Part shown: piece by piece, positions 12,856 to 23,051 of the stretch | How the letters are laid out: each line of letters starts with the position of its first letter | How positions within the stretch are numbered: the stretch's first letter is position 1 | Assembly (NCBI GenBank): GCA_963678705.1 | Contig: OY783204.1 | Location: 8,452,654-8,516,653, forward strand | Reading direction: 5' to 3' | Source: Panorpa germanica | Lineage: Eukaryota; Arthropoda; Insecta; Mecoptera; Panorpidae | Length of the DNA: 64,000 bases | Translations under genes and position numbers: made by a program | The notes under the pieces: generated by a model | Told to the model about the DNA's origin: nothing | The model's database searches: none | Seen by the model: only the letters and a program-made list of their open reading frames with translations

Positions 12856-15496
12856 CTATAGTTGTATACCATAAGTCCATATTGGCCGAATTATTGTCTT
12901 GTATATTAGCAGTTTATTTTCCAGAGACACTTGCGATTTCCAGCCAAGGAGCCAATATAGTTCTCTTCGTTTTTCTTCTAGTTGAAGCCTCTTTTTCCAT
13001 ATGTGGGTTTTCCATGTTAGACGTCTGTCCAAGTGCATGCCAAGATACTTCACTGTCTCTGCCAGAGGAAGTGCAATGTTATTAAGGGTCACTGGGGGAC
13101 ACGTACACCTTTTTAGAGTAAATGTCACGTGCACAAATTTTATTTCATTTACTTTTATCCGCCAGTTGTTTAGCCATTCCTGTATCTTAAGCAGGTGTCG
13201 TTGCAGTTTCATCGAGGCAGTAGCCGGATCCTTATGAAGTGCTAACACAGCAGTGTCGTCTGCAAATGTAGCTACTGTAGTTTCGGACGAGCCGGGAAGA
13301 TCTGCTGTAAACAGTAGATACAGAATGGGACCGAGTACACTGCCTTGCGGAACACTAGAATCGATTTTGCGCATAGTAGATTGTCCGTCCTGGTACTTTA
13401 CGACAAACTTTCTATTTGTCAGGTACGATTTCAATATCTGAAAGATGTCGTTGGGCAATGCTACTTTAAGCTTGTATAGTAATCCAGAATGCCAAACTCT
13501 ATCAAAAGCTTGGCTTATATCTAAAAATACTGCAGAGCAGTATTGCTTTGTGTGTAGCGCTGTGTTGATGGTACAAACAACTCGGTGGATCTGCTCGACT
13601 GTAGCATGTTTTTCCCTGAAGCCAAATTGGTAGGTCGGTATCAGTTTGGTAACTTCTACTATAGCTTTAAGCCTCTTGAGCAGTAACTTCTCAAATAGCT
13701 TTGACACTATAGGTAATAGGCTGATTGGTCTGTATGAGGTAACCTCCTTTTCGTCTTTTCCGGGTTTCGGGATCAGGATTACTTCAGCAATTTTCCACTT
13801 TGTCGAAAATATTCCCAGTCTTATCATTGAGTTGAATAATATTGTTAAATATCTCGTTCCTTTTTCCAGCAGTTCTTTCAATATTTTACCTCCTATCCTG
13901 TCGTTGCCTGGTGCTTTGTTGGATTTTATGTTAAATTTCATGTTCAATTTTATGTTAAATCATATTTTGGATTTCAGAAGTACTAAATCGCTTGACAGTT
14001 TCACTAGCAGTGGGTGGACTCCTTAGAAACTCGTGTATGTATTTTTCCTCTTATTCACTGCGGCTTGGAGGAAGTGGCTTGAATACATCTTCGAGGTGTT
14101 TCGCGAAAGTTGCAGCTTTTTTATTATTGCTTCTTGCCCATTTGCCATCACTAGTTTTAATTGGGGTGTTACGTATTTTGGGTTGTTTGAGCGTGAGTAG
14201 TTTGTGGTTTCTGTAGCGGTTAACTTCTCTAGGTATTGTTCTAGCTCTTGGTTTTTTATGTCGTGTAAGAGGTTCTTAAGTTCCTTACAAGCCTTGTTGA
14301 ATAGCGTTTTATCTCTGGGAGTCCTAGTGTTTTGCCAAATTTGTTTTAACCTTCTTTTCTCAGCAATTTTTTGTTTTGCTAACATAGGGCAGGATACCGT
14401 TCTTCTGCGTGGGTTGCTTAGTGGGGTTGCCTCTTCAGCTGCATTAATTATAGTTTAATTTAGCCTCTCAACTGCTTGATCGATGTTATCTTCTGTTTTG
14501 AGCGGTATGTTGTTCTTCTGCGTGGGTTGCTTAGTGGGGTTGCCTCTTCAGCTGCATTAATTATAGTTTAATTTAGCCTCTCAACTGCTTGATCGATGTT
14601 ATCTTCTGTTTTGAGCGGTATGTTGTTCTTCTGCGTGGGTTGCTTAGTAGGGTTGCCTCTTCAGCTGCATTAATTATAGTTTAATTTAGCCTGTCAACTG
14701 CTTTATCGATGTTATCTTCTGTTTTGAGCGGTATGTTGCAGTTAAGGTTAGAATTTATTAAACTCCGGAATAGTTCCCAGTTGGTGTTCCTGTTTGTAAT
14801 ACTTGTCATCGGTGGTTGCTCCAGTATTTGTGTACTGTAGGTTAAAATAATTTGCGAGTGATCTGAGGAAAGGTCTAGACATGACTCCATCTTCAGGTAT
14901 TTACTTAATATACCCTTTATGACACTGAAGTCTATAAGGTCCGGGATTTTTGTCCTTTCCGACGGCCAGTATGTTGGTTCACCAGTGGAGAGTGTAGTTA
15001 GGCTGTTCTCTTCTACGGACTTGTACAGCTCGTTTCCTTTGGGGTTTGTGAGCCTAGACCCCCAGTCTGGATGTTTGGCGTTATAGTCACCTCCAGCGAT
15101 GAACCGTGGTCCTAAACTATTAAAGAACGCTGTAAACTGTTCTTTCTTGATGCTGTATTTTGGCGGACAATAAACGGCTGTGATGACTATGTTTCTGTTT
15201 AATTCCTTAACCTCTATGCTTGTTGCCTGGAGTGAACGGTCTTGGTGGGTATTTAATTGGTGGTGCTTAATTGATGACTTAATAATGATGGTAGTACCAC
15301 CATAAGCTTTATCGTCTGGGTATTTTGTGTCGTAGATTTTGTAGTTTGGAATTTTTATGTAGCTTTTTGATGTAAAATGAGTCTCCGATATCAGCATGAT
15401 GTCTATTTCTTGATTTACTAGAAACCATTTTACTTCTTGGTTATGCTGAGCAAGACCGTTGGAGTTCCAGATCGCTATTTTTAGGACGTTGAACAT
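12856..15496 (-). pseudogene. LINE ORF2: endonuclease and reverse transcriptase, broken
   Basis: The frame starts at 15496, overlapping the end of ORF1. It shows an APE-type endonuclease (WNSNGL, SETH, GGDYNAKH, DFSV, SSDHSQI) over about 270 codons, then breaks in a tandem triplication at 14401-14738. It resumes at 14385-14023 (linker) and 13947-12856 (reverse transcriptase: YRPISLLP, FLDISQAFDRVWH, VPQGSVLGP, catalytic FADD, then a thumb region). The domain order and motifs fit Jockey-clade LINEs. At least two frame breaks make it non-functional. Confidence 0.9.
14401..14738. repeat. Threefold 112-113-bp tandem repeat in LINE ORF2
   Basis: Units start at 14401, 14513 and 14626, each opening TTCTTCTGCGTGGGTTGC. 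They are nearly identical and differ by a few single bases. A unit of 112 or 113 bases is not a multiple of three, so each extra copy shifts the ORF2 frame. This implies the expansion came after the LINE stopped coding, or killed it. Confidence 0.92.
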
Positions 15497-16704
15497 TGTG
15501 GCATTCGTGTGACAAGAGTAGTAAGCAAATTGAGCATTATGCCCATTTGCTCCATAAGACCTTTCATCATTGACTTAAGTTCAGTTATATCACTGGACTG
15601 AGAGTGCGTTTGTTCTTGATTTTGATGCGCATAGTTGGTTTGTTGAGTTTCCCTTGGTTTGTTGGAAGTGGCTTGGGCAAAAGAAGTTCCTGTTCGTATA
15701 GACGAAGTTGGTAGTGTAGTTAATGCTTCCTTAACCAACTTTGGTCGGAGCGGTGGAAATTTGCGTTGTAGAATCTCTTGATACACGGAGCAACCCTTGT
15801 AATTTGCTGGATGCTTTTGTCCGCAGAGAACACACTTTACATTTTTGTTCTCCTTATCTTTCCAGGCGCACAAAGTTGTGAGATGGTCTCCTGCGCACTT
15901 AACACATCTTGCTCTTCTGTGACAGTAGGACCTAGTATGGCCGTACCTTTGACAGTTCAAACATTGTGGCACTTCTCTTTTAAAACGAGGTGGTTCAATC
16001 TTTACCCTGGAATGACACAGGAACATTACATCGTAGATGGACTTGTTGTTTGGGCCTTGTTCTATTTCTACAAAGAAAAGTGGAAGTGGATTTTTAGACA
16101 CCCTGTGTTTGATGTTAGTGATTCGAGTCACTTTATGGCCCAGCTTGTTTATTTCGGTTTTCAGATCACTAATGTCTGTGGTATGATGAAGATCTTTTAT
16201 TACTACTTTGTAATTCTTGTCGGCTTTTTGCTGATACGTGTGGAACTCCGTTTTCTTTTCTTGTAGTAACTTTATAATTTTTTGGTATGTTTCTACGTCC
16301 TTGATCTGTAGCTTGACTTGCGAACCCCCTATAAGCTTACTCTGATAGGCATCTTTTGCATGCATTTCTTGCAGGGCAGTGAGCGGTCGCATGTCTAATA
16401 CTCCATATATGAATAATGGTGGTGGATTAGGTTCTACGGTAACAGGTTCATCATCATTATTGGATTCCTCGGGAAGATTTTCGAATCTGTTTTCTGTATG
16501 GATTGGATTTAGCCAATAATCTCATAAGGTTTTCTGCCTTACATTTCTCTGGGTTACAGGGCTGTTCCTCTTCTTTTTCCTCGGGTTAACATCCTGCCAC
16601 CCGCTTTGGGATTGATCTACCGATGCATCGCACATTATTGGTGTTTTATGACACCCATATTCAAATGTACCCACAACTATATGTTTTTCACTAAAATCAA
16701 TCAC
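15481..16704 (-). pseudogene. LINE ORF1: Gag-like RNA-binding protein, one in-frame stop
   Basis: A single frame of about 407 codons starts at 16704 and ends at 15481, interrupted only by a TGA at 16522. The middle part has the PRE_C2HC-like fold region typical of insect LINE Gag proteins, followed by three CCHC-type zinc knuckles (CLNCQRYGHTRSYC, CVKCAGDHLTTLC and a third beginning CVLCGQKH). The C-terminal tail is rich in Q, S and T. In Jockey-type elements this protein packages the element RNA. The single stop makes it nearly intact. Confidence 0.88.
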
Positions 16705-16868
16705 TAAATTTTAAAATCTTAAAATTCCTGCTGGTATTTTATTTGCACAATAGTTTTTGTTAATAATTCAGTACACACAATAGACTATAATAGAATAGAA
16801 ATGAATCTATTATTTGTTTTACGCAGAGTAAACAAAATACGTCCACTCGCTTCAGTTGCAATGAGCTG

Positions 16869-17820
16869 AATGGATATAGTTTATAATACATAAATATATT
16901 AGGGTTTACTAGTGGTATATTTATTACAAAAACGATTAGGTTTTTATTGGTGTATGCTTTGACTTAGTTTCATATTGTTGAATGTTCTATGATGTAATAT
17001 CGTAAGGCAGTTTGATTTGTTTGGTTGTATTAACATGTTCCTTTATTGCTTGTAATTCTGCAATAGGTAATCAGGTTCTAGGATTGAACCACTAAGCGTG
17101 TTCAGTTTAGCGAATGTTATGTCAGTTTCAATAGTTCTTAGTAGGTGCAAGAGTAATTGCATGGATTGACTGACAAGTCCGATCGATTCTGTTATAAAGA
17201 TGTTAAATACTTGGTGTTGGAGTTTATCGATATTGTTCATTAGGAATTTGGTACGTTTATCTAGTTCTTCTTGATTAGAATCAATAGTGTGCAGGGCCAA
17301 TTTAAATTGATCGAGTATATCGTTTATTAATTTTATTTGTTATGTTTAATGTTATTTGATTATCAAGTGTCTCCAGAGCTAAGTTTATACGCTCGCCGCC
17401 GTGGTTTCCACCGATTGCTTTCCAAACAGTACCTAAGCCATCTATGAAGCCTTTTTTTTCTCTTTGAGTTGGGAGAATTTGTTTAAATTTTCTACTTATT
17501 TCCATATCCAGGATGTACATTACAGCAGTGCTGTGCCCATAGGATGTAAATTTTTTTTTTTCTAATTTTATTTTAATATCTTCTCTAGTCAGGTGTACGT
17601 TGTTATAATATTTTATTAAGGGGTCCAAATCTATTTTCTTGACTAAAGTCCAATATTCTTTAATGTTTTGGGCTGTTCCTAGTTGCACAGGATATAATCC
17701 TGAGTTGTCAGTGATTTTAATAATTCGGCATTCATTAATATCGCTGGTGTTGATTGCGGTAATGATCCTGCAACAATCAGGATTTCTTAGTACTTGATCG
17801 TATTTTAATATATTTATTTA
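16869..17820 (-). pseudogene. env: Env N-terminal part with furin-type site and fusion peptide
   Basis: The minus-strand frame from about 17820 runs through 17688-17302, then shifts at 17300 and again near 17045. It contains a basic cleavage-type site (REKK) directly before a glycine-rich hydrophobic stretch (GFIDGLG), then a long heptad-like helix region. This arrangement is known from F-type envelope proteins of errantiviruses and baculoviruses, which mediate membrane fusion. No signal peptide or start codon is visible upstream. The frame shifts and the LINE insertion make it a dead gene. Confidence 0.75.
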
Positions 17821-17823
17821 AAA

Positions 17824-18231
17824 TTAATTAATAAATAAATAATTCATTTGTATTTCGGGATTTAAGTGCATGATGTATTTGTGCTTTATAGGCCCGTGTC
17901 GTTTAAATTCTTCTAGGACCTCTTCTTTTGTTCTATTAAAAAGTCTTTGTCTTATAGGGGGCATTCGTATTATTAATTCGGTAGGTGAATTTTCAAATTC
18001 TTTTAGAAATTCGGCAAGTTTGTCAAGGCAGTTTTGTTGATTGCAGACAAGATTTATTGTGTGTCCAAATGTTCTGCCTCGCGTGAGTTTGAATAGGCCC
18101 TCTACGACGTTATTAGTTCTTTTAGCTTTATTTATTATGTATTCGAAATGGGGTGTGTCTTTTGCTATTAACTTTGCGAATCCGTTGTAGTATCTTGGTT
18201 TTTCGTCTCTAGGGTTGAATTTGTCGTGAAC
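17824..18231 (-). CDS. 135-codon open frame of unknown origin between integrase and env
   Basis: On the minus strand a frame stays open for about 135 codons from just after a TGA (near 18234) to a TAA at about 17824, overlapping the last codons of the integrase frame. There is no ATG near its start, so it could only be translated if spliced onto an upstream start, by frameshift, or from an internal methionine. The composition is that of a real protein (charged and hydrophobic residues well mixed, short motifs such as GFAKLIAKDTPHF). I do not recognise the family. It could be an accessory ORF, a captured host exon, or a displaced piece of another element. An AT-rich junction follows at 17810-17850. 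Confidence 0.45.
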   Translation of the reverse strand, partial: VHDKFNPRDEKPRYYNGFAKLIAKDTPHFEYIINKAKRTNNVVEGLFKLTRGRTFGHTINLVCNQQNCLDKLAEFLKEFENSPTELIIRMPPIRQRLFNRTKEEVLEEFKRHGPIKHKYIMHLNPEIQMNYLFIN

Positions 18232-19454
18232 TCAAGGTGTAGAATATAATCTGTCTTAGATTTATCGACAGGTAGTGTAGTGCGATCGAATAGGACGTTA
18301 ATTCTTTCCTCATTAAATTCGTTTGGAGTTGGGTTTTTTATTTTGGGTTTTTCTATGTTATCTATAGGTAGTGTAGTGCATTCGAATACTACGTTACTTC
18401 TTTCTTGGTTAAGTTTGTTTGAAGTTGGGTTTTTCATTTTGGTTTTCACTAGGTTATCTACATGTGTTTCTCTTAATTTTTTATTTTTTAGATCTTCTAT
18501 TTTAGCTATATAAGTATCGGATACTTCTAGTACTTTAAAGGGTCCTGTGTTCCTTATTCGGCTTTTGCCTTGTTTCGATTTAGTGTTGAGGTATACGATA
18601 TCTCCTTGTTTTACGTTTGGGTCATTAACAGTAGCATTTGTCTTATTAATGATCTGTTTTTTTCGATTTGCATTTATTTCTTTAATTTTTGAGTATAGGG
18701 TTGAGATTTTATTTTTATGATTTTGGGTGTATAAGTCCATGAGTGTTTTGTTATAATCCATAAGCAATACTGACTTGGTTTGTAAGTGTCCATTTATTAT
18801 TTCAAAAGGTTTGTATGTTGTACTAGAATGTGGGGTTTCGTAATATCCTATAATAGCATATTTCATGATTGTTTCGGGTGTAAGATCATGTTTATGTTTC
18901 ACTATTAGATATAGTTCTAGTATCGTGGAATGTGCTCGCTCTATTAGAGAATTACTTTTATGTCTGTATTGAGTTGTTATATGAATTTCAATTTTATGTA
19001 ATTCTAGTAATTCTTTGATGAGATTATGTGAGAATTCAGTTCCTCCATCCATCGTAATATGATTGGGTATGCCGTGGTGTGAGAAATACGTTATTAGTTT
19101 ATCGGCAATTTCTGTGGATGACCTATTGGCGATATTGTATGCCTGTGTGTATTTTGAAAATACATCTATTATAGTAAAGAATTGGATATTGTCTATACCA
19201 GACGTATCTATATGTAATTTCTCAAATGGTCTTTTAGGTGTTTCGGTGTTATTTAGCGGTGCTCTAATTAATTTTCTGTTATATTTGCACTGTTTACATG
19301 TGCTGCAGTTATTGATGAAATTTTCAACATCCTTTCGTAGACTAGACCACGTATATCTTTCGCAAATTAATTTATATGTGGCGTCTATTCCTCGGTGCTG
19401 AGTCTTTCCCTCATGATATTGTTGAATTATGTATTTTTGATCGTCGGGATCCAT
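18168..19454 (-). pseudogene. pol: Pol: integrase
   Basis: A 428-codon open frame. An HHCC zinc-binding region comes first (H and H in QYHEG...QHRGI, then CSTC). The catalytic D-D-E core follows (D in LHIDTSG, D in TMDGGTEF, E in LIERAHS), then a C-terminal region with a GPF/Y-like module (NTGPFKVLEV). The integrase would join the proviral cDNA to host DNA. The domain looks intact. The start codon is only the first ATG after an upstream break, since in the virus it is cut from a Pol polyprotein. A Thr/Asn-rich tail extends past the usual end. Confidence 0.88.
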
Positions 19455-19999
19455 TTCAATACTAACTCTCTTTATACAACGTATTAGCTTGTATTTATCG
19501 AAGGTATTAATTTTTAGATCATTATAAATTTTGTATATATTATCATCACATTGTATATAATAGGTTTTATTTGGATTTAGTTTGGTTAGTGTGAATATTT
19601 ATAGGTCGTGTTTTTCTTGATTTCTTTGAATACTAAATTTAATTTGTTTTTTACCGTCGATTTTAGTGTTTTTACATTGCATTGGTGTTGGTTCAAAGAT
19701 AATTATTATTTGGTTTCTTTTAATTTCTAACTGATCGTCCTCACTGATCGTGATGCCTGGTGTTGAATCTTCTTTTCAATGCATGGTGTTTGAATCTTCT
19801 GAGCTTTCCTCACTTGGTATTTGGATTACAGGAGGGTGCTCTGTTATTGAGTTAGGTCTTTTATATGCTACTATTTCCGGTAAGGATTCTAAAACTAGTG
19901 TTTTTACTTCACTTCTCTTCGTATCGTCAGGGTTATTGTACAGGCTAGAACTATCGTTATCTAGCGCGTCCGCTGCCGTCATGAAGTCGTCTAGTGCTG

Positions 20000-21066
20000 T
20001 TATAACTCCGGATTGTTAAATAGGCTGTCAAAATCCTCATTTTCAATTGCATTTATTTTAATTCTACTCAGTGCGTCTGCATTCGTATTTTTCTTTCCCT
20101 TTTTGCATTCTACAGTATAGTCGTAGTTAGACAATTTAGTTTTCCACCTTATCATTTTCATGTTTGGGTCTTTTAATGAATCCCGCCACACAAGTGGTTT
20201 ATGATCAGTGACCATGGTGAATTTTCTTCCATATAAGTAGGGTCTAAAGTATTTTGTTGCCCATATGATTGCTAAGAGTTCTTTTTCTATGGTGGAATAA
20301 TTTTGTTCCGACTCGTTTAATGTCCTCGATGCATATGCGATGGGTTTGTCGGATTCTATAGGTCCTTGCGAAAGTATCGCTCCCAGAGCATAGTTGGACG
20401 CATCTGAAGTCAATAAAAATGGTTTTTGAAAATCAGGGTATTGTAACAAAGGGGAATTGCACAATATTTCCTTCATGATGTTGAATGCTTTGATATATTC
20501 TTCGTAGTGTTTTATTGCTACGTTTTTTTTCAAAAATCTAGTCATAGGTTTCGTTATTCTGGCGAAATCTTTTATGAATTTCCTATAATACCCTACTAAT
20601 CCCAGAAATGACTTTATTTCTGTTATTGTTTTTGGTGTAGGGATTTTCTTCTCTATTTTTTTTGGGTTAGGTCTAACTCCTTCCAGTGTTACTACGTGAC
20701 CCAAAAATTCAGTTTCTTTTTTTAAGAATTCGCATTTGTCTATCTGCACCTTCATATTTGCACTTCTCAGTTTGTTCAATAGGCAGGGGCGTTCTTTAAC
20801 CCGAATGGCATACGGCAAAATTCATAATGACCATTCTCGACGTTAGACGCAGTTTTGGGGATATCAGATTCCTTCATTTCTACCTGATGAAACCCGCTGT
20901 CAAGATCTAATGTTGTAAAATATTGGCTTCTACCTAGTTTGTCCAGTATGTCAGCGATGTTGGGTGTTGGATACCTGTCATCAATAGTTTTGTTATTTAG
21001 ATTACGGTAGTCTATAACCATTCTAAATTTCTTTCTTCCACTTGCGTCGTCCTTTTTGGGTACCAT
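20000..21066 (-). pseudogene. pol: Pol: reverse transcriptase remnant and RNase H
   Basis: Two minus-strand frames (21066-20776 and 20818-20000). The first has the fingers and palm start ([29 protein letters not shown]). It then jumps directly to the thumb side (VQIDKCEFL, LGHVV, FLGLVGYYRKFI), so the segment that holds the YxDD catalytic box is missing. RNase H follows (TDASNYALGAILSQ, ERTLNESEQNYSTIEKELLAIIWA-type region, TDHKPL, NTNADALSR). The protease expected between Gag and RT is also absent: the Gag-end frame abuts RT near 21080. Both losses look like internal deletions. Confidence 0.88.
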
Positions 21067-22104
21067 ACATACAGGTGATACTGCTGTCCACGTGAAAATT
21101 TACGTTTTCTTCCTGTGGTTCTTCTTCGGGATGATATTCTGTGTATTGCGAAAAATCGTATTCCTGGTATTCTTCTTCTTCTTGTTGTTCCTCCTGTTCT
21201 TTAGTAAAGTTTAACTCTTCAGCAATATAATTTTGTCTTGGTCTTGAGAATTGGAAACTCCAGTTATTCTGTACTCTGTTTCCAGAGTTAGTATCGGTGT
21301 CCACTGGCGTCTTATTGGTCGGTTTGGTTTTTTGTTCCAGACGTTAGTTAAGACTGATGTTTTTGATTGTGGAGGATTGTTAGGTGGGTTGGTTGGGTTA
21401 TGGTATATTGATGTATTTTGGGAGTTAAATTTTGGTATATGGTTTTCAAATACTGGGTTAATTTTCGGCTTATTGAAGTTAGGATAGAAGTTTTTTTGTG
21501 GGAATTGTTGAGAAGTTTTGATTGGTTTAATGTCTGGTCTCATTAATCTATTTTGTTGCATTCTACTAGTTTTCAATGTGTCTTCTCGTACTATTAGTTT
21601 CAGGGCGTCCTCCATCTTGCTTAAACTTTGTAGCCGTAGCTGACATCCTAGGGGGTCATTTAGTCCGGTTAGGAAACTTTCTAAGGTAAGATTAGCGTAT
21701 GTTTCCATTTTCACATATAGTATATCAGCAGTTGGTTTACTAATACGAATATTATTAATTAAATCGTTTTGTATTTTTATGCAGCGATCATAAAATGATA
21801 AAGCAGTTTCGTTCATATCTTGCTTAAGTAGCATTTAATCTCTAATTAGCGATGTTTCGCTTTTGTGGTTTCCGAAGTGGGTAATTAATATTTCTTTTAA
21901 TTCATCCCAATCGTAAGTATCTCTGTTTTCTAGTGTAACTGTGGCTTTACCAACAATCTTAGCCTTTATTTTCATAAGTATTAGGGAATTGTGCTTTCTA
22001 ATTGTGCTAATTGGCCAAAATTTTGTATAATAATTTCGCAATGTATTATGAATTCTGTCAATGAATTCTCTCCGTAAAATTCTTTTATATAATTTAAGTA
22101 ACAC
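21023..22104 (-). pseudogene. gag: Gag, one in-frame stop and a frame shift
   Basis: The frame runs from 22104 through a TAA at 21835-21837 to 21211, then shifts into 21304-21023, a Glu-rich acidic stretch. It resembles the capsid region of errantiviral Gag (helical, with a DWDELKEILITHFG-like block) followed by a Pro/Asn-rich nucleocapsid-like tail without a clear zinc knuckle. Identification rests on position directly after the leader and on the capsid-like helices. Confidence 0.7.
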
Positions 22105-22275
22105 GTGAAATTCGCCATTATGTTTAATAGGGTAATTTTACTTTGAAAATTATTATTTTAATTAATATTTAATTATTTTGCAAGTATTATGTTATGTATT
22201 TAATACGTTATGTAGTTTATATTTTATTTTAATATTATTTTTAATATTACTTTTAATATTATTTTAATTTTCGTT

Positions 22276-22462
22276 AGGCCTATATAAGCGATTTATATTC
22301 CTTTTTAGAAAATTATTATTTAATTATTGTGTATTACGTTGTGTAATTAATATTTTATTTTAATATTATTTTTAATATTTGGTAGGCCTGTTTAAGCGAT
22401 TTATACTCCTTTTAAATTTAATATCAGTTTTAGGCCTGTATAAGCGATTTATACTCCTTTTT
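22276..22462 (-). repeat. Three-copy leader repeat with dyad symmetry
   Basis: Copies at 22276-22305, 22384-22413 and 22432-22462 share AGGCCTRTWTAAGCGATTTA followed by TAYTCCTTTT. The core TATAAGCGATTTATA is an imperfect palindrome. They lie in the untranslated leader between the primer-binding site and gag, the same place where gypsy of Drosophila carries its Su(Hw)-binding insulator repeats. Function is inferred only from position. Confidence 0.7.
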
Positions 22463-22755
22463 AAACAGGAAATATTAATGTAAAAATAATCATAATTTTT
22501 GTTTTTGGGAAATATGAATATAGAAAGGAAATATGAATGAGTACTCACATTACGATTATCACCGCGATACCTTGCGAGATCTTCATGTCCATATGCTGCT
22601 GCTAGTGGGTCGATGAGTCTCGGAGCACTTGAACTTCTGTTTCTATTTCACTCCACAATTTATTAAGTTTAACTTTATTTTTGTAGGTTTTGAAATATTA
22701 AGTTATCCATAAAAATGGAAAAATTTACAGCGATTGTAATTCCTTAATATCCGTA

Positions 22756-22766
22756 CGACTGCGCCA
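22756..22766 (-). promoter_or_regulatory. tRNA primer-binding site
   Basis: TGGCGCAGTCG on the minus strand directly abuts the 5' LTR end. The TGG start is the usual complement of a tRNA 3' CCA. It resembles the tRNA-Ser type primer site of 17.6/297-like elements. Confidence 0.75.
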
Positions 22767-23051
22767 ATTAAAGTTTGAGTAGTTTAGACTTTAATAAAAA
22801 AAAACAATTTATTTTAGTTTTACTTAATAATATTTATTTGAGCTAATAATGACTGCGCGATGCAGCTTATGCCTAGTCTCAAAACGTGGTGAGCCAACTA
22901 CTATCTGCGCGATGCAGATTATACATGAACTACTTAGATTAAGATTAACATATTATTTATATACTATTTCATTATCTCTAAAGTGCATGGTCTGCAAAGA
23001 TACTAAAGAGACATTGTTGGTTTGTGATCGTATGGAATGTGAGTTATAACA
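22767..23051 (-). repeat. 5' LTR of the provirus (285 bp)
   Basis: Matches the two-part 3' LTR (5068-5264 plus 9003-9087) over its whole length with scattered differences. It starts TGTTATAAC on the minus strand and ends at the primer-binding site. It contains a near-repeated CTGCGCGATGCAG block (about 22853 and 22906). The uninterrupted target of Helitron H3 is at 22961-22970. Confidence 0.92.

Larger units (their letters stand above)
12478..16868 (-). mobile_element. Jockey-like LINE inserted in env
   Basis: This is a two-ORF non-LTR retrotransposon of about 4.4 kb. Env frames run up to both borders, which sets the limits to within a few bases. The 5' end (CTCATTGCAACTG...GGACG near 16868) resembles an initiator plus downstream promoter element. 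I could not identify a target duplication or a clear poly(A) tail. ORF1 and ORF2 overlap by 16 bases at 15481-15496. Confidence 0.85.
5068..23051 (-). mobile_element. Errantivirus (Ty3/gypsy with env) provirus, broken by three later insertions
   Basis: Read on the minus strand, the order is 5' LTR, primer-binding site, leader, gag, pol (RT remnant, RNase H, integrase), env, polypurine tract, 3' LTR. Both LTRs start TGTTATAAC and end CTTTAAT. The bases just outside are ATATA on each side, which fits a target duplication, although this DNA is so AT-rich that the match is weak evidence. Three elements sit inside: a Helitron in the 3' LTR, a Helitron-like element in the env tail and a Jockey-like LINE in mid env. 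Deletions have also removed the protease and the RT active-site segment, and frames carry stops and shifts, so the copy is dead. Errantiviruses are insect endogenous retroviruses. Confidence 0.88.

Noticed and set aside
15778-16266. 162-codon plus-strand frame
   Set aside because: Antisense of LINE ORF1 zinc-knuckle region; hydrophobic shadow frame.
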